Shown: positions 43,531 through 52,217, numbered from the stretch's first letter. The stretch is DNA of 64,000 nucleotides from Aquimarina longa SW024 (GCF_001401755.1 NZ_KQ474106.1:63916-127915), one strand, 5' to 3'. The notes: generated from the letters alone by a model not told the origin. Numbers and translations are program-made.

Positions 43531-44523
43531 TTAGTCTTTATCTAATTTATATTTAGAAAGATCCATCCCAAAGTTAAGTCCTTTAACATTAACTAGCTCT
43601 TCAAGCTCTGTTAAAGATTTTTTACCAAAGTTACGGAACTTCATTAAGTCATTTTTATTGTAAGATACTAGATCTCCTAAGGTATCAACTTCTGCAGCTT
43701 TTAAACAGTTAAGTGCACGTACAGAAAGATCCATATCGATCAACTTTGTTTTTAACAACTGTCTCATGTGAAGTGATTCTTCATCATAAGTCTCTGTCTG
43801 TGCAATCTCATCAGCTTCTAATGTTATACGCTCATCAGAGAATAACATGAAGTGGTGTATTAATATTTTAGCAGCCTCAGTTAATGCATCTTTTGGATGA
43901 ATAGATCCATCAGTTACAATTTCGAAAACTAATTTTTCGTAATCTGTTTTTTGCTCTACACGGTAATTCTCAATGCTATATTTAACATTTTTAATTGGAG
44001 TGTATATTGAATCTGTAAAAATAGTTCCAATAGGAGCATTAGTTTTCTTATTTTCTTCTGCAGGAACATAACCTCTACCTTTTTCAATAGTAATCTCTAG
44101 GTTAAGTGCTACTTTTTTATCCATATTACAGATAATCAGATCAGGGTTCAACACTTGGAATCCAGAAATAAATTTCTGAAAATCACCCGCTGTTAATTGT
44201 TCTTGACCTGAAATAGATATCGTTACAGATTCATTATCTATATCTTCTATCTGACGTTTAAAACGTACTTGCTTAAGATTTAAAATAATTTCAGTAACAT
44301 CTTCAACTACCCCAGAAATTGTAGAGAACTCATGATCTACGCCTTCTATTCTAAGAGAAGTTATAGCAAATCCCTCTAAAGAAGATAGCAAAACTCTTCG
44401 CAAAGCGTTACCAACTGTTAATCCATACCCTGGTTCTAATGGTCTAAATTCAAATTTACCATCGAACTCAGTAGAGTCAATCATGATAACTTTATCGGGC
44501 TTCTGAAAATTTAATATTGCCAT
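43531..44523 (-). CDS. rpoA: RNA polymerase alpha subunit
   Basis: 330 residues. The N-terminal dimerisation domain has FEFRPLEPGYGLTVGNALRRVLLSSLEGFA. The C-terminal domain (about 255-330) has DMDLSVRALNCLKAAEVDTLGDLVSY and KSLTELEELVNVKGLNFGM, which bind UP elements and activators. Usual place between rpsD and rplQ. Confidence 0.99.
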   Translation of the reverse strand: MAILNFQKPDKVIMIDSTEFDGKFEFRPLEPGYGLTVGNALRRVLLSSLEGFAITSLRIEGVDHEFSTISGVVEDVTEIILNLKQVRFKRQIEDIDNESVTISISGQEQLTAGDFQKFISGFQVLNPDLIICNMDKKVALNLEITIEKGRGYVPAEENKKTNAPIGTIFTDSIYTPIKNVKYSIENYRVEQKTDYEKLVFEIVTDGSIHPKDALTEAAKILIHHFMLFSDERITLEADEIAQTETYDEESLHMRQLLKTKLIDMDLSVRALNCLKAAEVDTLGDLVSYNKNDLMKFRNFGKKSLTELEELVNVKGLNFGMDLSKYKLDKD

Positions 44524-44546
44524 ATTATTGTTTCTTCTTTGAGTTA

Positions 44547-45152
44547 TTACTTAGAGTATAATTCGACGATGAATTGTTCATTAATATTTTCCGGAATCTG
44601 AATTCTAGCCGGAACTGATACAAAAGTACCCTGTCTAGTATCATTATTAAAGGTAATCCATTCGTAAACCTTGCTATTATTAGCTAATGAATTTTGGATT
44701 ACTTCTAATGATTTTGATTTTTCTCTTACTCCAACAACATCTCCTGGTTTTAATTGATAAGAAGGAATATTAACTTGTTTCCCATTAACAGTTATATGTC
44801 TGTGAGAAACTAATTGTCTAGCACCACTACGAGAATTAGAAAGTCCCATTCTATAGGCTACATTATCCAAACGAGACTCACAAAGTTGAAGTAATACTTC
44901 ACCAGTAATACCTTGAGAGCGTGTTGCTTTCTCAAACATATTACGGAATTGGCGCTCTAATACTCCATAAGTATACTTTGCTTTTTGTTTTTCCATTAAC
45001 TGGATAGCATACTCACTTTTTTTACCTCTACGTCTGTTATTACCATGCTGCCCTGGAGGGTAGTTTCTTTTTTCGAAAGATTTATCATCTCCGAAGATCG
45101 CTTCACCGAATTTACGAGCGATTTTAGTTTTTGGACCAGTATATCTTGCCAT
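44547..45152 (-). CDS. rpsD: Ribosomal protein S4
   Basis: 201 residues; a 30S assembly protein, and in some bacteria the repressor of the alpha operon. MARYTGPKTKIARKFGEAIF starts it; the S4 RNA-binding domain (about 92-155) has RLDNVAYRMGLSNSRSGARQLVSHRHI. The zinc-cysteine cluster of other S4 forms is absent. A terminator-like hairpin precedes the gene. Confidence 0.99.
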   Translation of the reverse strand: MARYTGPKTKIARKFGEAIFGDDKSFEKRNYPPGQHGNNRRRGKKSEYAIQLMEKQKAKYTYGVLERQFRNMFEKATRSQGITGEVLLQLCESRLDNVAYRMGLSNSRSGARQLVSHRHITVNGKQVNIPSYQLKPGDVVGVREKSKSLEVIQNSLANNSKVYEWITFNNDTRQGTFVSVPARIQIPENINEQFIVELYSK

Positions 45153-45244
45153 TATTAAAATTTTAGTTATTGAGGATAATCATGAATTAAGGTCTCTTTC
45201 CTTCGATAATTATTTTTCCTCATTTAGATTTACTTGATAGTTAT

Positions 45245-45274
45245 AAAAAGATCCCGAATCTAAAAATTCGGGAT
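45245..45274 (-). terminator. Attenuator-like hairpin between rpsK and rpsD
   Basis: A perfect 9-bp stem (ATCCCGAAT at 45251-45259 with ATTCGGGAT at 45266-45274), a 6-nt loop and, on the minus strand, C followed by five T. It lies 6 bp after the rpsK stop, in a 127-bp gap, so part of transcription may end before S4, rpoA and L17. Confidence 0.6.
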
Positions 45275-45279
45275 AAAAA

Positions 45280-45663
45280 TTATACTCTACGTCTTTTAGG
45301 AGGACGACATCCATTATGTGGCATTGGAGTTACATCAATAATTTCTGAAACTTCAATCCCTGCATTATGAAGAGAACGTATTGCTGACTCTCTACCATTA
45401 CCTGGACCTTTAACGTATACTTTTACTTTCTTTAATCCTGCTTCAATAGCTACTTTAGAGGCATCTTCTGCTGCTAACTGAGCCGCATAAGGTGTATTCT
45501 TTTTAGAACCTCTAAATCCCATTTTACCTGCAGAAGACCAAGAAATAACGTCTCCCTTTTTATTTGTTAACGAAATAATAATGTTGTTAAAAGAAGCTGT
45601 TACATGTGCTTCTCCTATCGATTCAACAATTACTTTACGTTTTTTTGAAGTTGACTTTGCCAT
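45280..45663 (-). CDS. rpsK: Ribosomal protein S11
   Basis: 127 residues; part of the 30S platform near the mRNA exit. The conserved GEAHVTASFNNIIISLTNKKGDVISW and the C-terminal DVTPMPHNGCRPPKRRRV are present. It lies 8 bp after rpsM. Confidence 0.99.
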   Translation of the reverse strand: MAKSTSKKRKVIVESIGEAHVTASFNNIIISLTNKKGDVISWSSAGKMGFRGSKKNTPYAAQLAAEDASKVAIEAGLKKVKVYVKGPGNGRESAIRSLHNAGIEVSEIIDVTPMPHNGCRPPKRRRV

Positions 45664-45671
45664 ACTACTTA

Positions 45672-46046
45672 TTATTTAGTTGCTTTTTTCTTATTTGCAA
45701 CTGTTTTTCTTCTTCCTTTACGTGTTCTAGAATTATTCTTAGTACGTTGCCCTCTAAGTGGCAAACCTGCTCTATGTCGTATACCTCTATAACATCCTAT
45801 ATCCATAAGACGCTTGATATTCAATTGTACTTCAGATCGCAATTCTCCTTCTATGGTATAGTTCCCTACAGCTTCACGAATACGACCAATTTGATCATCA
45901 TCCCAATCAGAAACTTTTATGCTTTCATCTACTTTGGCAACGTCTAAAATTTCTTTAGCTCTACTTCTACCAATTCCGAAGATATAGGTTAACGCTATAA
46001 CTCCTCGCTTTTGTTTAGGTATATCTACCCCTGCAATTCTTGCCAT
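45672..46046 (-). CDS. rpsM: Ribosomal protein S13
   Basis: 124 residues; in the 30S head, contacts the 50S subunit and tRNA. MARIAGVDIPKQKRGVIALT, then YRGIRHRAGLPLRGQRTKNN and a basic tail. It begins 2 bp after rpmJ. Confidence 0.99.
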   Translation of the reverse strand: MARIAGVDIPKQKRGVIALTYIFGIGRSRAKEILDVAKVDESIKVSDWDDDQIGRIREAVGNYTIEGELRSEVQLNIKRLMDIGCYRGIRHRAGLPLRGQRTKNNSRTRKGRRKTVANKKKATK

Positions 46047-46048
46047 AA

Positions 46049-46165
46049 TTACCCTTGTCTTTGTTTAAATCTAGGATTCTTTTTATTAATTACGTAAAGT
46101 CGGCCTTTTCTACGCACAATCTTGCACTCGGCACTTCTTTTTTTTATTGATGCTCTAACTTTCAT
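46049..46165 (-). CDS. rpmJ: Ribosomal protein L36, zinc-free form
   Basis: A 38-codon gene that I translated by hand: MKVRASIKKRSAECKIVRRK, ending NPRFKQRQG. Canonical L36 holds zinc with C11, C14, C27 and H33; here only one cysteine (position 14) remains, so this is the zinc-independent type. It heads the alpha operon: 111 bp separate it from infA, and a consensus promoter lies in that gap. Confidence 0.95.
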   Translation of the reverse strand: MKVRASIKKRSAECKIVRRKGRLYVINKKNPRFKQRQG

Positions 46166-46197
46166 CTCTTTGATTTTTATTTCCAAAACAAACTATG

Positions 46198-46221
46198 TCT
46201 TGGAAGGGATCCGTAACAAGA
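46198..46221 (-). promoter_or_regulatory. Leader hairpin in front of rpmJ
   Basis: TCTTG (46198-46202) and CAAGA (46217-46221) can pair across a 14-nt loop in the short leader between promoter and rpmJ. A stem here could be a ribosomal protein binding site (for example S4), but the stem is short. Confidence 0.25.
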
Positions 46222-46233
46222 TTTTTTGGGCTG

Positions 46234-46263
46234 CAAAAGTACACAAAAAATCTTAATTTACAA
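46234..46263 (-). promoter_or_regulatory. Internal promoter of the alpha operon (before rpmJ)
   Basis: Minus strand: TTG (46263-46261), 19 nt, TACTTTTG (46241-46234), full consensus. It lies in the gap between infA and rpmJ, so L36, S13, S11, S4, rpoA and L17 can be made independently of the upstream genes. Confidence 0.65.
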
Positions 46264-46276
46264 TATTCTTAAATTA

Positions 46277-46492
46277 TTAGTATCTATATGTTATACGAGC
46301 CTTTGTTAAATCATAAGGACTCATTTCTAGTTTTACTTTATCTCCTGGTAATAATTTTATATAATGCATACGCATTTTACCTGAGATATGAGCAGTTACA
46401 ACATGCCCATTTTCTAGTTCTACACGAAACATTGCATTCGATAATGCTTCTATAATACTCCCGTCTTGTTCTATTGCTGGTTGTTTTGCCAT
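46277..46492 (-). CDS. infA: Translation initiation factor IF-1
   Basis: 71 residues, a single OB fold: MAKQPAIEQDGSIIEALSNAMF, HVVTAHISGKMRMHYIKLLPGD, YDLTKARITYRY. It binds the 30S A site during initiation. The start codon overlaps the secY stop by one base. Confidence 0.99.
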   Translation of the reverse strand: MAKQPAIEQDGSIIEALSNAMFRVELENGHVVTAHISGKMRMHYIKLLPGDKVKLEMSPYDLTKARITYRY

Positions 46493-47832
46493 TATGCTAC
46501 TGCTTTACGATTTTTACCAGTTTTCATCAATCCATCATAATGTCTATTTAACAAATATGAATTAACCTGTTGCATTGTATCAATCGCCACTCCAACCATA
46601 ATCAATAATGAAGTTCCTCCAAAAAATAGTGCCCAACCTTGTTGTACGTTCAATAACTTAACCGCTATTGCAGGAAATATTGCAATTACTGCTAAGAATA
46701 TTGAGCCTGGTAAAGTGATTTGAGACATTATTTTATCTAGATATTCAGAAGTTTCACTTCCTGGTCGAATTCCTGGAATAAAACCTCCACTACGCTTTAG
46801 GTCATCTGCCATCTTATTAGTTGGCACTGTAATAGCAGTATAAAAATATGTAAACACTATAATTAATAATGCAAACAGTAAGTTATACCACAAACCAAAA
46901 ATATCACTAAATGCGGCTTTTATACCTTGAGAAAACTCAGAGTCTGAAAGACTTGCTACAGCAGAAGGAACAAACATAATTGCCTGAGCAAAAATGATTG
47001 GCATTACTCCTGATGCATTGAGTTTTAAAGGTATGTACTGACGAGATCCAAAAACATTCTTTTCATATCCTCCTCCAGCTGTTCTTCTAGCGTATTGTAC
47101 TGGTATTTGCCTTACTGCCATTACTAATAATATTGATGCTAGTATAACTACAAACCAGATAACTAATTCTATTAATACCATAATCATACCTCCACTATCA
47201 CCAGAAACTCGTGATGAAAAATTCTGAACAAACGAAAGTGGAAGTGTTGCAATAATACCTACCATAATTAATAATGAGATACCATTACCTATACCTTTAT
47301 CTGTAATTTTCTCACCTAACCACATTGCAAAGACACAACCTGTCGATATAATAATTACTGAAGACACAACAAAAACAGTTTGACTTATTTCTCCACTAAA
47401 TGCAGATGGAGGAAGTGTTGCAAATAGATTATAGATATATCCTGGTCCTTGAACTAGGGTAATAGCGATAGTTAACCAACGTGTAATTTGGTTAATTTTT
47501 TTCCTACCACTTTCTCCCTCTTTTTGCAATTTTTGTAAATAAGGAATAGCAATTCCCATTAACTGAACTACAATTGATGCAGATATATATGGCATAATAC
47601 CTAATGCAAACACTGAAGCATTAGCAAATGCTCCTCCTGTAAATGCATTAAGTAATCCTAACAAACCATCTTGGGTTTGTGTCCCTAGATTTGCTAATTC
47701 TGAAGCATCTATACCCGGAAGTACAACTTGCGCTCCAAATCGATATACTAAAAGTAACCCTAGTGTAACTAAGATTCTATTTTTTAGTTCTTCGATTTTC
47801 CAAACGTTTTTTATTGTGTCAATAAATTTCAT
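46492..47832 (-). CDS. secY: Protein translocase subunit SecY
   Basis: 446 residues, ten membrane helices; the channel of the SecYEG translocon. It starts with IKNVWKIEELKNRILVTLGLLLVYRFGAQ (helix 1) and includes the plug region LLGLLNAFTGGAFANASVFALGIMPYISASI and the cytoplasmic loop RRTAGGGYEKNVFGSRQYIPLK. The usual place is after rplO. Confidence 0.99.
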   Translation of the reverse strand: MKFIDTIKNVWKIEELKNRILVTLGLLLVYRFGAQVVLPGIDASELANLGTQTQDGLLGLLNAFTGGAFANASVFALGIMPYISASIVVQLMGIAIPYLQKLQKEGESGRKKINQITRWLTIAITLVQGPGYIYNLFATLPPSAFSGEISQTVFVVSSVIIISTGCVFAMWLGEKITDKGIGNGISLLIMVGIIATLPLSFVQNFSSRVSGDSGGMIMVLIELVIWFVVILASILLVMAVRQIPVQYARRTAGGGYEKNVFGSRQYIPLKLNASGVMPIIFAQAIMFVPSAVASLSDSEFSQGIKAAFSDIFGLWYNLLFALLIIVFTYFYTAITVPTNKMADDLKRSGGFIPGIRPGSETSEYLDKIMSQITLPGSIFLAVIAIFPAIAVKLLNVQQGWALFFGGTSLLIMVGVAIDTMQQVNSYLLNRHYDGLMKTGKNRKAVA

Positions 47833-47842
47833 GAGTTGTCGA

Positions 47843-48295
47843 TTATAGGGTTACTGCTTCACCACCTGCCGCTTCTATAGCAGCTTTTGCAGTGGCTGTA
47901 AATTTGTGAGCTGTGACTTTCAATTTTGCTTTTAATTCACCTCTTCCTAGTATCTTAATCAAATCATTTTTTCCAGCAAGACGTATTGCCAAAATTACAT
48001 CAAGATCAACTGTATCATTAATTTTTCCATCATCTACTAACTTTTGTAGTGTATCTAAATTAATTCCTTGATACTCTTTTCTGTTGATGTTCTTGAAACC
48101 AAATTTTGGTACACGTCTTTGAAGTGGCATTTGCCCTCCTTCAAAACCGATCTTTTTAGAATACCCAGAACGTGATTTTGCTCCTTTGTGTCCACGAGTA
48201 GCAGTTCCACCTTTTCCAGAACCTTGTCCACGACCTACTCGTTTACCATCATTTTTTACCGAACCTGCAGCAGGTTTTAAATTACTTAAATCCAT
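47843..48295 (-). CDS. rplO: Ribosomal protein L15
   Basis: 150 residues; late 50S assembly protein. It begins MDLSNLKPAAGSVKNDGKRVGRGQGSGKGG, with the glycine- and arginine-rich N-terminus that threads into 23S rRNA, and ends VTAHKFTATAKAAIEAAGG. 9 bp after rpmD. Confidence 0.98.
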   Translation of the reverse strand: MDLSNLKPAAGSVKNDGKRVGRGQGSGKGGTATRGHKGAKSRSGYSKKIGFEGGQMPLQRRVPKFGFKNINRKEYQGINLDTLQKLVDDGKINDTVDLDVILAIRLAGKNDLIKILGRGELKAKLKVTAHKFTATAKAAIEAAGGEAVTL

Positions 48296-48304
48296 TTGCT
48301 TTTA

Positions 48305-48484
48305 TTATTTTGTTTCTACCGAAACTAAATGTTTAACTTTATTTACCATCCCAAGGATATTAGGAGTATCATCATGCTCCACAACCTGGCCGATTTTTTT
48401 AAGACCTAGAGCCTCTAAGGTTCTCTTTTGTCTTTGAGTGCGATTAATTGCACTTTTTACTTTAGTAATCTTAATCTTTGCCAT
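48305..48484 (-). CDS. rpmD: Ribosomal protein L30
   Basis: 59 codons, translated by hand: it starts MAKIKITKVKSAINRTQRQK and continues TLEALGLKKIGQVVEHDDTP to an end VKHLVSVETK. It has the length and order expected for L30, between rpsE (10 bp) and rplO (9 bp). Confidence 0.96.
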   Translation of the reverse strand: MAKIKITKVKSAINRTQRQKRTLEALGLKKIGQVVEHDDTPNILGMVNKVKHLVSVETK

Positions 48485-48494
48485 CGTTCCTGAT

Positions 48495-49019
48495 TTATCC
48501 TTTAAACACTTTCTCTAATGAAACTCCCCTTTGAGTTGCTACTTGTTGCGCACTACGCATTTGCAATAAGGCATCAAAAGTTGCTTTCACTACATTATGT
48601 GGGTTAGACGATCCTTGGTTTTTAGAAAGTACATCATGCACTCCTACAGCTTCTAATACTGCACGTATTGCTCCACCTGCAATTACTCCGGTACCGGTAG
48701 CAGCTGGTAAAAGTAATACTCTAGCTCCTCCGTATTTACCTTTTTGTTCATGAGGTAATGTCCCTTTTTGTAATGGAATGCGAACCAAATTCTTTTTTGC
48801 ATCTTCTACTGCCTTAGAGATAGCTTCTGCTACCTCTTTAGACTTACCTAAACCATGCCCTACAACACCATTTTCATCACCTACTACTACGATTGCTGAG
48901 AAACCGAATGCTCGTCCACCTTTAGTTACTTTAGTAACACGTTGTACACCAACTAAACGATCTTTAAGCTCAAGGCCGCTTGGTTTTACTAATTCTGCGT
49001 TTTTATATTTTTGATACAT
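48495..49019 (-). CDS. rpsE: Ribosomal protein S5
   Basis: 174 residues; guards decoding accuracy in the 30S subunit. It has LKDRLVGVQRVTKVTKGGRAFGFSAIVVVGD (double-stranded RNA-binding region) and IPHEQ-like LPHEQKGKYGGARVLLLPA. 6 bp after rplR. Confidence 0.99.
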   Translation of the reverse strand: MYQKYKNAELVKPSGLELKDRLVGVQRVTKVTKGGRAFGFSAIVVVGDENGVVGHGLGKSKEVAEAISKAVEDAKKNLVRIPLQKGTLPHEQKGKYGGARVLLLPAATGTGVIAGGAIRAVLEAVGVHDVLSKNQGSSNPHNVVKATFDALLQMRSAQQVATQRGVSLEKVFKG

Positions 49020-49025
49020 AATTTC

Positions 49026-49382
49026 TTAGAATTTAAGTCCTGCTTCTCTAGCACCGTCTGCTAATGATTTTACTCTACCGTGATACAAGTACCCCCCTCT
49101 ATCAAAGGACACTACTTCTACACCAGCGTTTTTAGCTTTCTCAGCAAGTGCTTTACCTACTAAGTTTGCTTTTTCTGTTTTATTTCCTTCTGCCGAAGCA
49201 ATATCTTTATCTCTTGAAGAAGCAGCACTGATAGTTTTACCAGTTACATCATCTATAACTTGCGCATAGATTTCTTTATTACTTCTATAAACAGATAATC
49301 TAGGACGTTGTTCTGTTCCGCTTACATTACCACGGATACGTTTTCTTATCTTTAATCTTCTTAAATCTTTTGAGAATGCCAT
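49026..49382 (-). CDS. rplR: Ribosomal protein L18
   Basis: 118 residues; binds 5S rRNA with L5. The basic N-terminus LRRLKIRKRIRGNVSGTEQRPRLSVYRSN and the end FDRGGYLYHGRVKSLADGAREAGL are typical. Confidence 0.99.
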   Translation of the reverse strand: MAFSKDLRRLKIRKRIRGNVSGTEQRPRLSVYRSNKEIYAQVIDDVTGKTISAASSRDKDIASAEGNKTEKANLVGKALAEKAKNAGVEVVSFDRGGYLYHGRVKSLADGAREAGLKF

Positions 49383-49393
49383 AACGTTAGTTG

Positions 49394-49936
49394 TTATGCA
49401 GATTTACCTGCTTTTCTTCTTAATTGTTCTCCTACGAATTTGATTCCTTTCCCTTTGTAAGGCTCTGGCTTACGGAAGCTTCTAATTTTAGCTGCTACCT
49501 GTCCCACCAATTGCTTATCATGAGAAGTTAATTTTACGATAGGGTTCTTACCTTTTTCTGAAATAGTTTCGATCTTAACTTCTGGTGCTAAGTCCAAAAC
49601 AATATTATGAGAGAATCCCAAAGCCAAATCTAATTTCTGACCTTGATTAGAAGCTCTATATCCAACTCCTACTAATTCTAACTCTTTTGTAAATCCTTCA
49701 GAAACGCCTTTTACCATATTACTAATCAAAGATCGATATAATCCATGCTTTGCTTTATGGTCTTTGACATCACTAGGTCTTTCTAGAACTACTTGGCCAT
49801 CTTCTACTTTCACATCGATACTATCGATTTCTTGAGAAAGTTCTCCTAATTTTCCTTTAACAGTAACAACATTACCTGTCACTTCAACAGTGACACCAGA
49901 CGGAATAGTTACTGGATTTTTTCCTATTCTTGACAT
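49394..49936 (-). CDS. rplF: Ribosomal protein L6
   Basis: 180 residues, two repeated domains; lies near the factor-binding site of the 50S subunit. MSRIGKNPVTIPSGVTVEV starts it and the end is PEPYKGKGIKFVGEQLRRKAGK. Confidence 0.99.
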   Translation of the reverse strand: MSRIGKNPVTIPSGVTVEVTGNVVTVKGKLGELSQEIDSIDVKVEDGQVVLERPSDVKDHKAKHGLYRSLISNMVKGVSEGFTKELELVGVGYRASNQGQKLDLALGFSHNIVLDLAPEVKIETISEKGKNPIVKLTSHDKQLVGQVAAKIRSFRKPEPYKGKGIKFVGEQLRRKAGKSA

Positions 49937-49956
49937 TTCTTTTGTCTTTTATACTG

Positions 49957-50355
49957 TTAATATACGTAACAAAGTACTTCTCCTCCTACGTTCTCTTGCT
50001 TAGCTCGTTTTCCGGTCATTACACCGTGAGAAGTAGAAACTATTGCAACACCTAATCCGTTAAGGATTCTAGGGATTTCACTAGACCCTGCATACTTACG
50101 TAAACCTGGCTTACTTATCCTTTGTAATTCTTTAATAACTGGTTCTTTAGTTATTTTATCGTACTTAAGTGCTATTTTGATAGTACCTTGTGTTGTATTA
50201 TCTTCAAACTTATAACTTAAAATATATCCTTGATCGAATAATATTTTAGTGATTTCTTTTTTAACCTTTGATGCAGGAATCTCAACTACTCTATGCTGAG
50301 CACTATTTGCATTACGAATTCTAGTTAAATAATCTGCTATAGGATCTGTATTCAT
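49957..50355 (-). CDS. rpsH: Ribosomal protein S8
   Basis: 132 residues; central-domain 16S rRNA binder, and in E. coli the repressor of the spc operon. MNTDPIADYLTRIRNANSAQH, and the C-terminal STSHGVMTGKRAKQENVGGEVLCYVY. A 70-bp gap separates it from rpsN, longer than the neighbours' gaps. Confidence 0.99.
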   Translation of the reverse strand: MNTDPIADYLTRIRNANSAQHRVVEIPASKVKKEITKILFDQGYILSYKFEDNTTQGTIKIALKYDKITKEPVIKELQRISKPGLRKYAGSSEIPRILNGLGVAIVSTSHGVMTGKRAKQENVGGEVLCYVY

Positions 50356-50425
50356 TATATCTGATTTACGGTATTGGTTTTCAACTTTTTTAGCTGAACC
50401 TTATACCAATTAATTCACTTTATTA

Positions 50426-50695
50426 TTACCAACTAGCTTTTGTTACTCCTGGAATTAAGCCTTTGTTAGCCATCTCTCTGAATGTTACACGAGAAATTCC
50501 AAATTGACGCATATATCCTTTTGGTCTTCCTGTTAACTTACAACGATTATGCTTACGAATTGGTGAGGCATTTTTTGGTAATTTCTGTAATGCTTCATAA
50601 TCTCCAGCTTCTTTTAAAGCTTTACGTTTTTCAGCATATTTATCTACCATTTTTGCTCTCTTCACCTCACGGGCTTTCATTGATTCTTTAGCCAT
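50426..50695 (-). CDS. rpsN: Ribosomal protein S14, zinc-free form
   Basis: 89 residues. MAKESMKAREVKRAKMVDKY and KHNRCKLTGRPKGYMRQFGISRVTFREMA. The zinc-type form would need four cysteines (CxxC...CxxC); here only one is present, so this is the cysteine-poor form. 2 bp after rplE. Confidence 0.98.
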   Translation of the reverse strand: MAKESMKAREVKRAKMVDKYAEKRKALKEAGDYEALQKLPKNASPIRKHNRCKLTGRPKGYMRQFGISRVTFREMANKGLIPGVTKASW

Positions 50696-50697
50696 AA

Positions 50698-51249
50698 TTA
50701 ATTCTTTTTAAAGGGTAATCCTAGTTCAGTTAACAATGATTTTGCTTCTTTATCAGTTTTAGCTGAAGTTTCGAAGGTAATATTCATTCCAGCAATCTTA
50801 TTTACCTTATCGATATCAATTTCTGGAAAAATAATTTGTTCAGTAATTCCTAATGAGTAATTACCTCTACCATCAAAACCTGTAGCTTTTATTCCTCCAA
50901 AATCTCTTACCCTTGGTAATGCGGAAGTAATCAAACGATCTAAAAACTCATACATTCTCTCTCCTCTTAACGTAACTTTTGCTCCAATTGGCATTCCTTT
51001 ACGTAATTTGAAAGTAGCAACATCTTTTTTAGACATTGTTGCTATAGCTTTTTGACCTGTGATGTTTGTTAATTCGTCTACTGCGTAATCTATCAATTTC
51101 TTATCAGCTACTGCTGCTCCAACTCCTCTACTTAAAACTATTTTTTTAAGCTTTGGCACTTGCATTACATTATCATAGCTGAATTCTTCTGTAAGAGTAG
51201 ACACGACTCTGTCTTTATACTCTTGTTTTAATCTTGGGATATAAGCCAT
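50698..51249 (-). CDS. rplE: Ribosomal protein L5
   Basis: 183 residues; binds 5S rRNA and contacts the P-site tRNA. It has VPKLKKIVLSRGVGAAVADKK, GMPIGAKVTLRGERMYEFLDRL and the end TDKEAKSLLTELGLPFKKN. Confidence 0.99.
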   Translation of the reverse strand: MAYIPRLKQEYKDRVVSTLTEEFSYDNVMQVPKLKKIVLSRGVGAAVADKKLIDYAVDELTNITGQKAIATMSKKDVATFKLRKGMPIGAKVTLRGERMYEFLDRLITSALPRVRDFGGIKATGFDGRGNYSLGITEQIIFPEIDIDKVNKIAGMNITFETSAKTDKEAKSLLTELGLPFKKN

Positions 51250-51251
51250 AA

Positions 51252-51563
51252 TTATATTACTTCATTAGATTTTTTAGAAAATCTCACTTTCTTATCTCCT
51301 TCTATTCTATGTCCAACTCTTGTTGTCTCTCCTTTTGAGGTTAACAATGATAAATTAGAGATATGAATAGGTGCTTCTTGTTTTACAATTCCTCCTTGTG
51401 GATTTGTAGCACTAGGCTTTTGGTGCTTTGAAACTAAGTTCACACCTTCTACAATCGCCTTGTTTTTATCTTTCAATACTTTTTGAACTTTACCCTCTTG
51501 ACCTTTATTGTCTCCAGCGATAATTCGCACTGTATCTCCTGATTTTATTTTTAGCTTTGTCAT
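51252..51563 (-). CDS. rplX: Ribosomal protein L24
   Basis: 103 residues, KOW motif IKSGDTVRIIAGDNKGQEGKV at the start. It initiates 50S assembly. 2 bp before rplE. Confidence 0.99.
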   Translation of the reverse strand: MTKLKIKSGDTVRIIAGDNKGQEGKVQKVLKDKNKAIVEGVNLVSKHQKPSATNPQGGIVKQEAPIHISNLSLLTSKGETTRVGHRIEGDKKVRFSKKSNEVI

Positions 51564-51576
51564 CTTTACAAATGTT

Positions 51577-51945
51577 TTAAAGCACTTCTGGCGCTAGTGA
51601 AACAATCTTCATGAATTGCTTATCACGAAGTTCTCTTGCAACAGGACCAAAAACACGTGTTCCTCTCATTTCTCCTGCAGGGTTCAATAGAACACATGCA
51701 TTGTCATCGAAACGAATATAAGAACCATCTGGTCTGCGCACTTCTTTCTTAGTACGAACTACAACTGCGGTTGAAACTGCTCCTTTTTTAATGTTTCCAT
51801 TTGGAGTTGCTTCTTTTACACTGACAACTATTTTGTCACCTACAGAGGCGTATCTTCTTTTTGTACCACCTAAAACACGGATTACTAAGACTTCTTTTCC
51901 TCCTGTGTTATCAGCTACTTTTAATCTAGACTCTTGCTGTACCAT
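51577..51945 (-). CDS. rplN: Ribosomal protein L14
   Basis: 122 residues; lies at the subunit interface and contacts bridge B5/B8. MVQQESRLKVADNTGGKEVLVIRVLGGTKRRYA at the start and GTRVFGPVARELRDKQFMKIVSLAPEVL at the end. Confidence 0.99.
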   Translation of the reverse strand: MVQQESRLKVADNTGGKEVLVIRVLGGTKRRYASVGDKIVVSVKEATPNGNIKKGAVSTAVVVRTKKEVRRPDGSYIRFDDNACVLLNPAGEMRGTRVFGPVARELRDKQFMKIVSLAPEVL

Positions 51946-51947
51946 AA

Positions 51948-52205
51948 TTACTTCGCTCTTTCAATTACTTCTACTAATCTCCAGCATTTGGTTTTACTCA
52001 TAGGTCTTGTTTCCATGATCTTTACAGTATCACCAATATTGCAATCGTTTTTCTCGTCGTGTGCAACATATCTTTTTGTTTTTAACACGAACTTTCCGTA
52101 CATCGGGTGTTTTACTTTTTTAACTTCAGAAACTACAATTGATTTCTGCATCTTGTTACTAGTAACAATCCCTATACGCTCTTTTCTTAAATTTCTTTTT
52201 TCCAT
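51948..52205 (-). CDS. rpsQ: Ribosomal protein S17
   Basis: 85 residues, OB fold, 16S 5'-domain binder. RKERIGIVTSNKMQKSIVVSEVKKVKHPMYGK is the family core. 2 bp before rplN. Confidence 0.98.
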   Translation of the reverse strand: MEKRNLRKERIGIVTSNKMQKSIVVSEVKKVKHPMYGKFVLKTKRYVAHDEKNDCNIGDTVKIMETRPMSKTKCWRLVEVIERAK

Positions 52206-52217
52206 CTTTCAGCAGAA

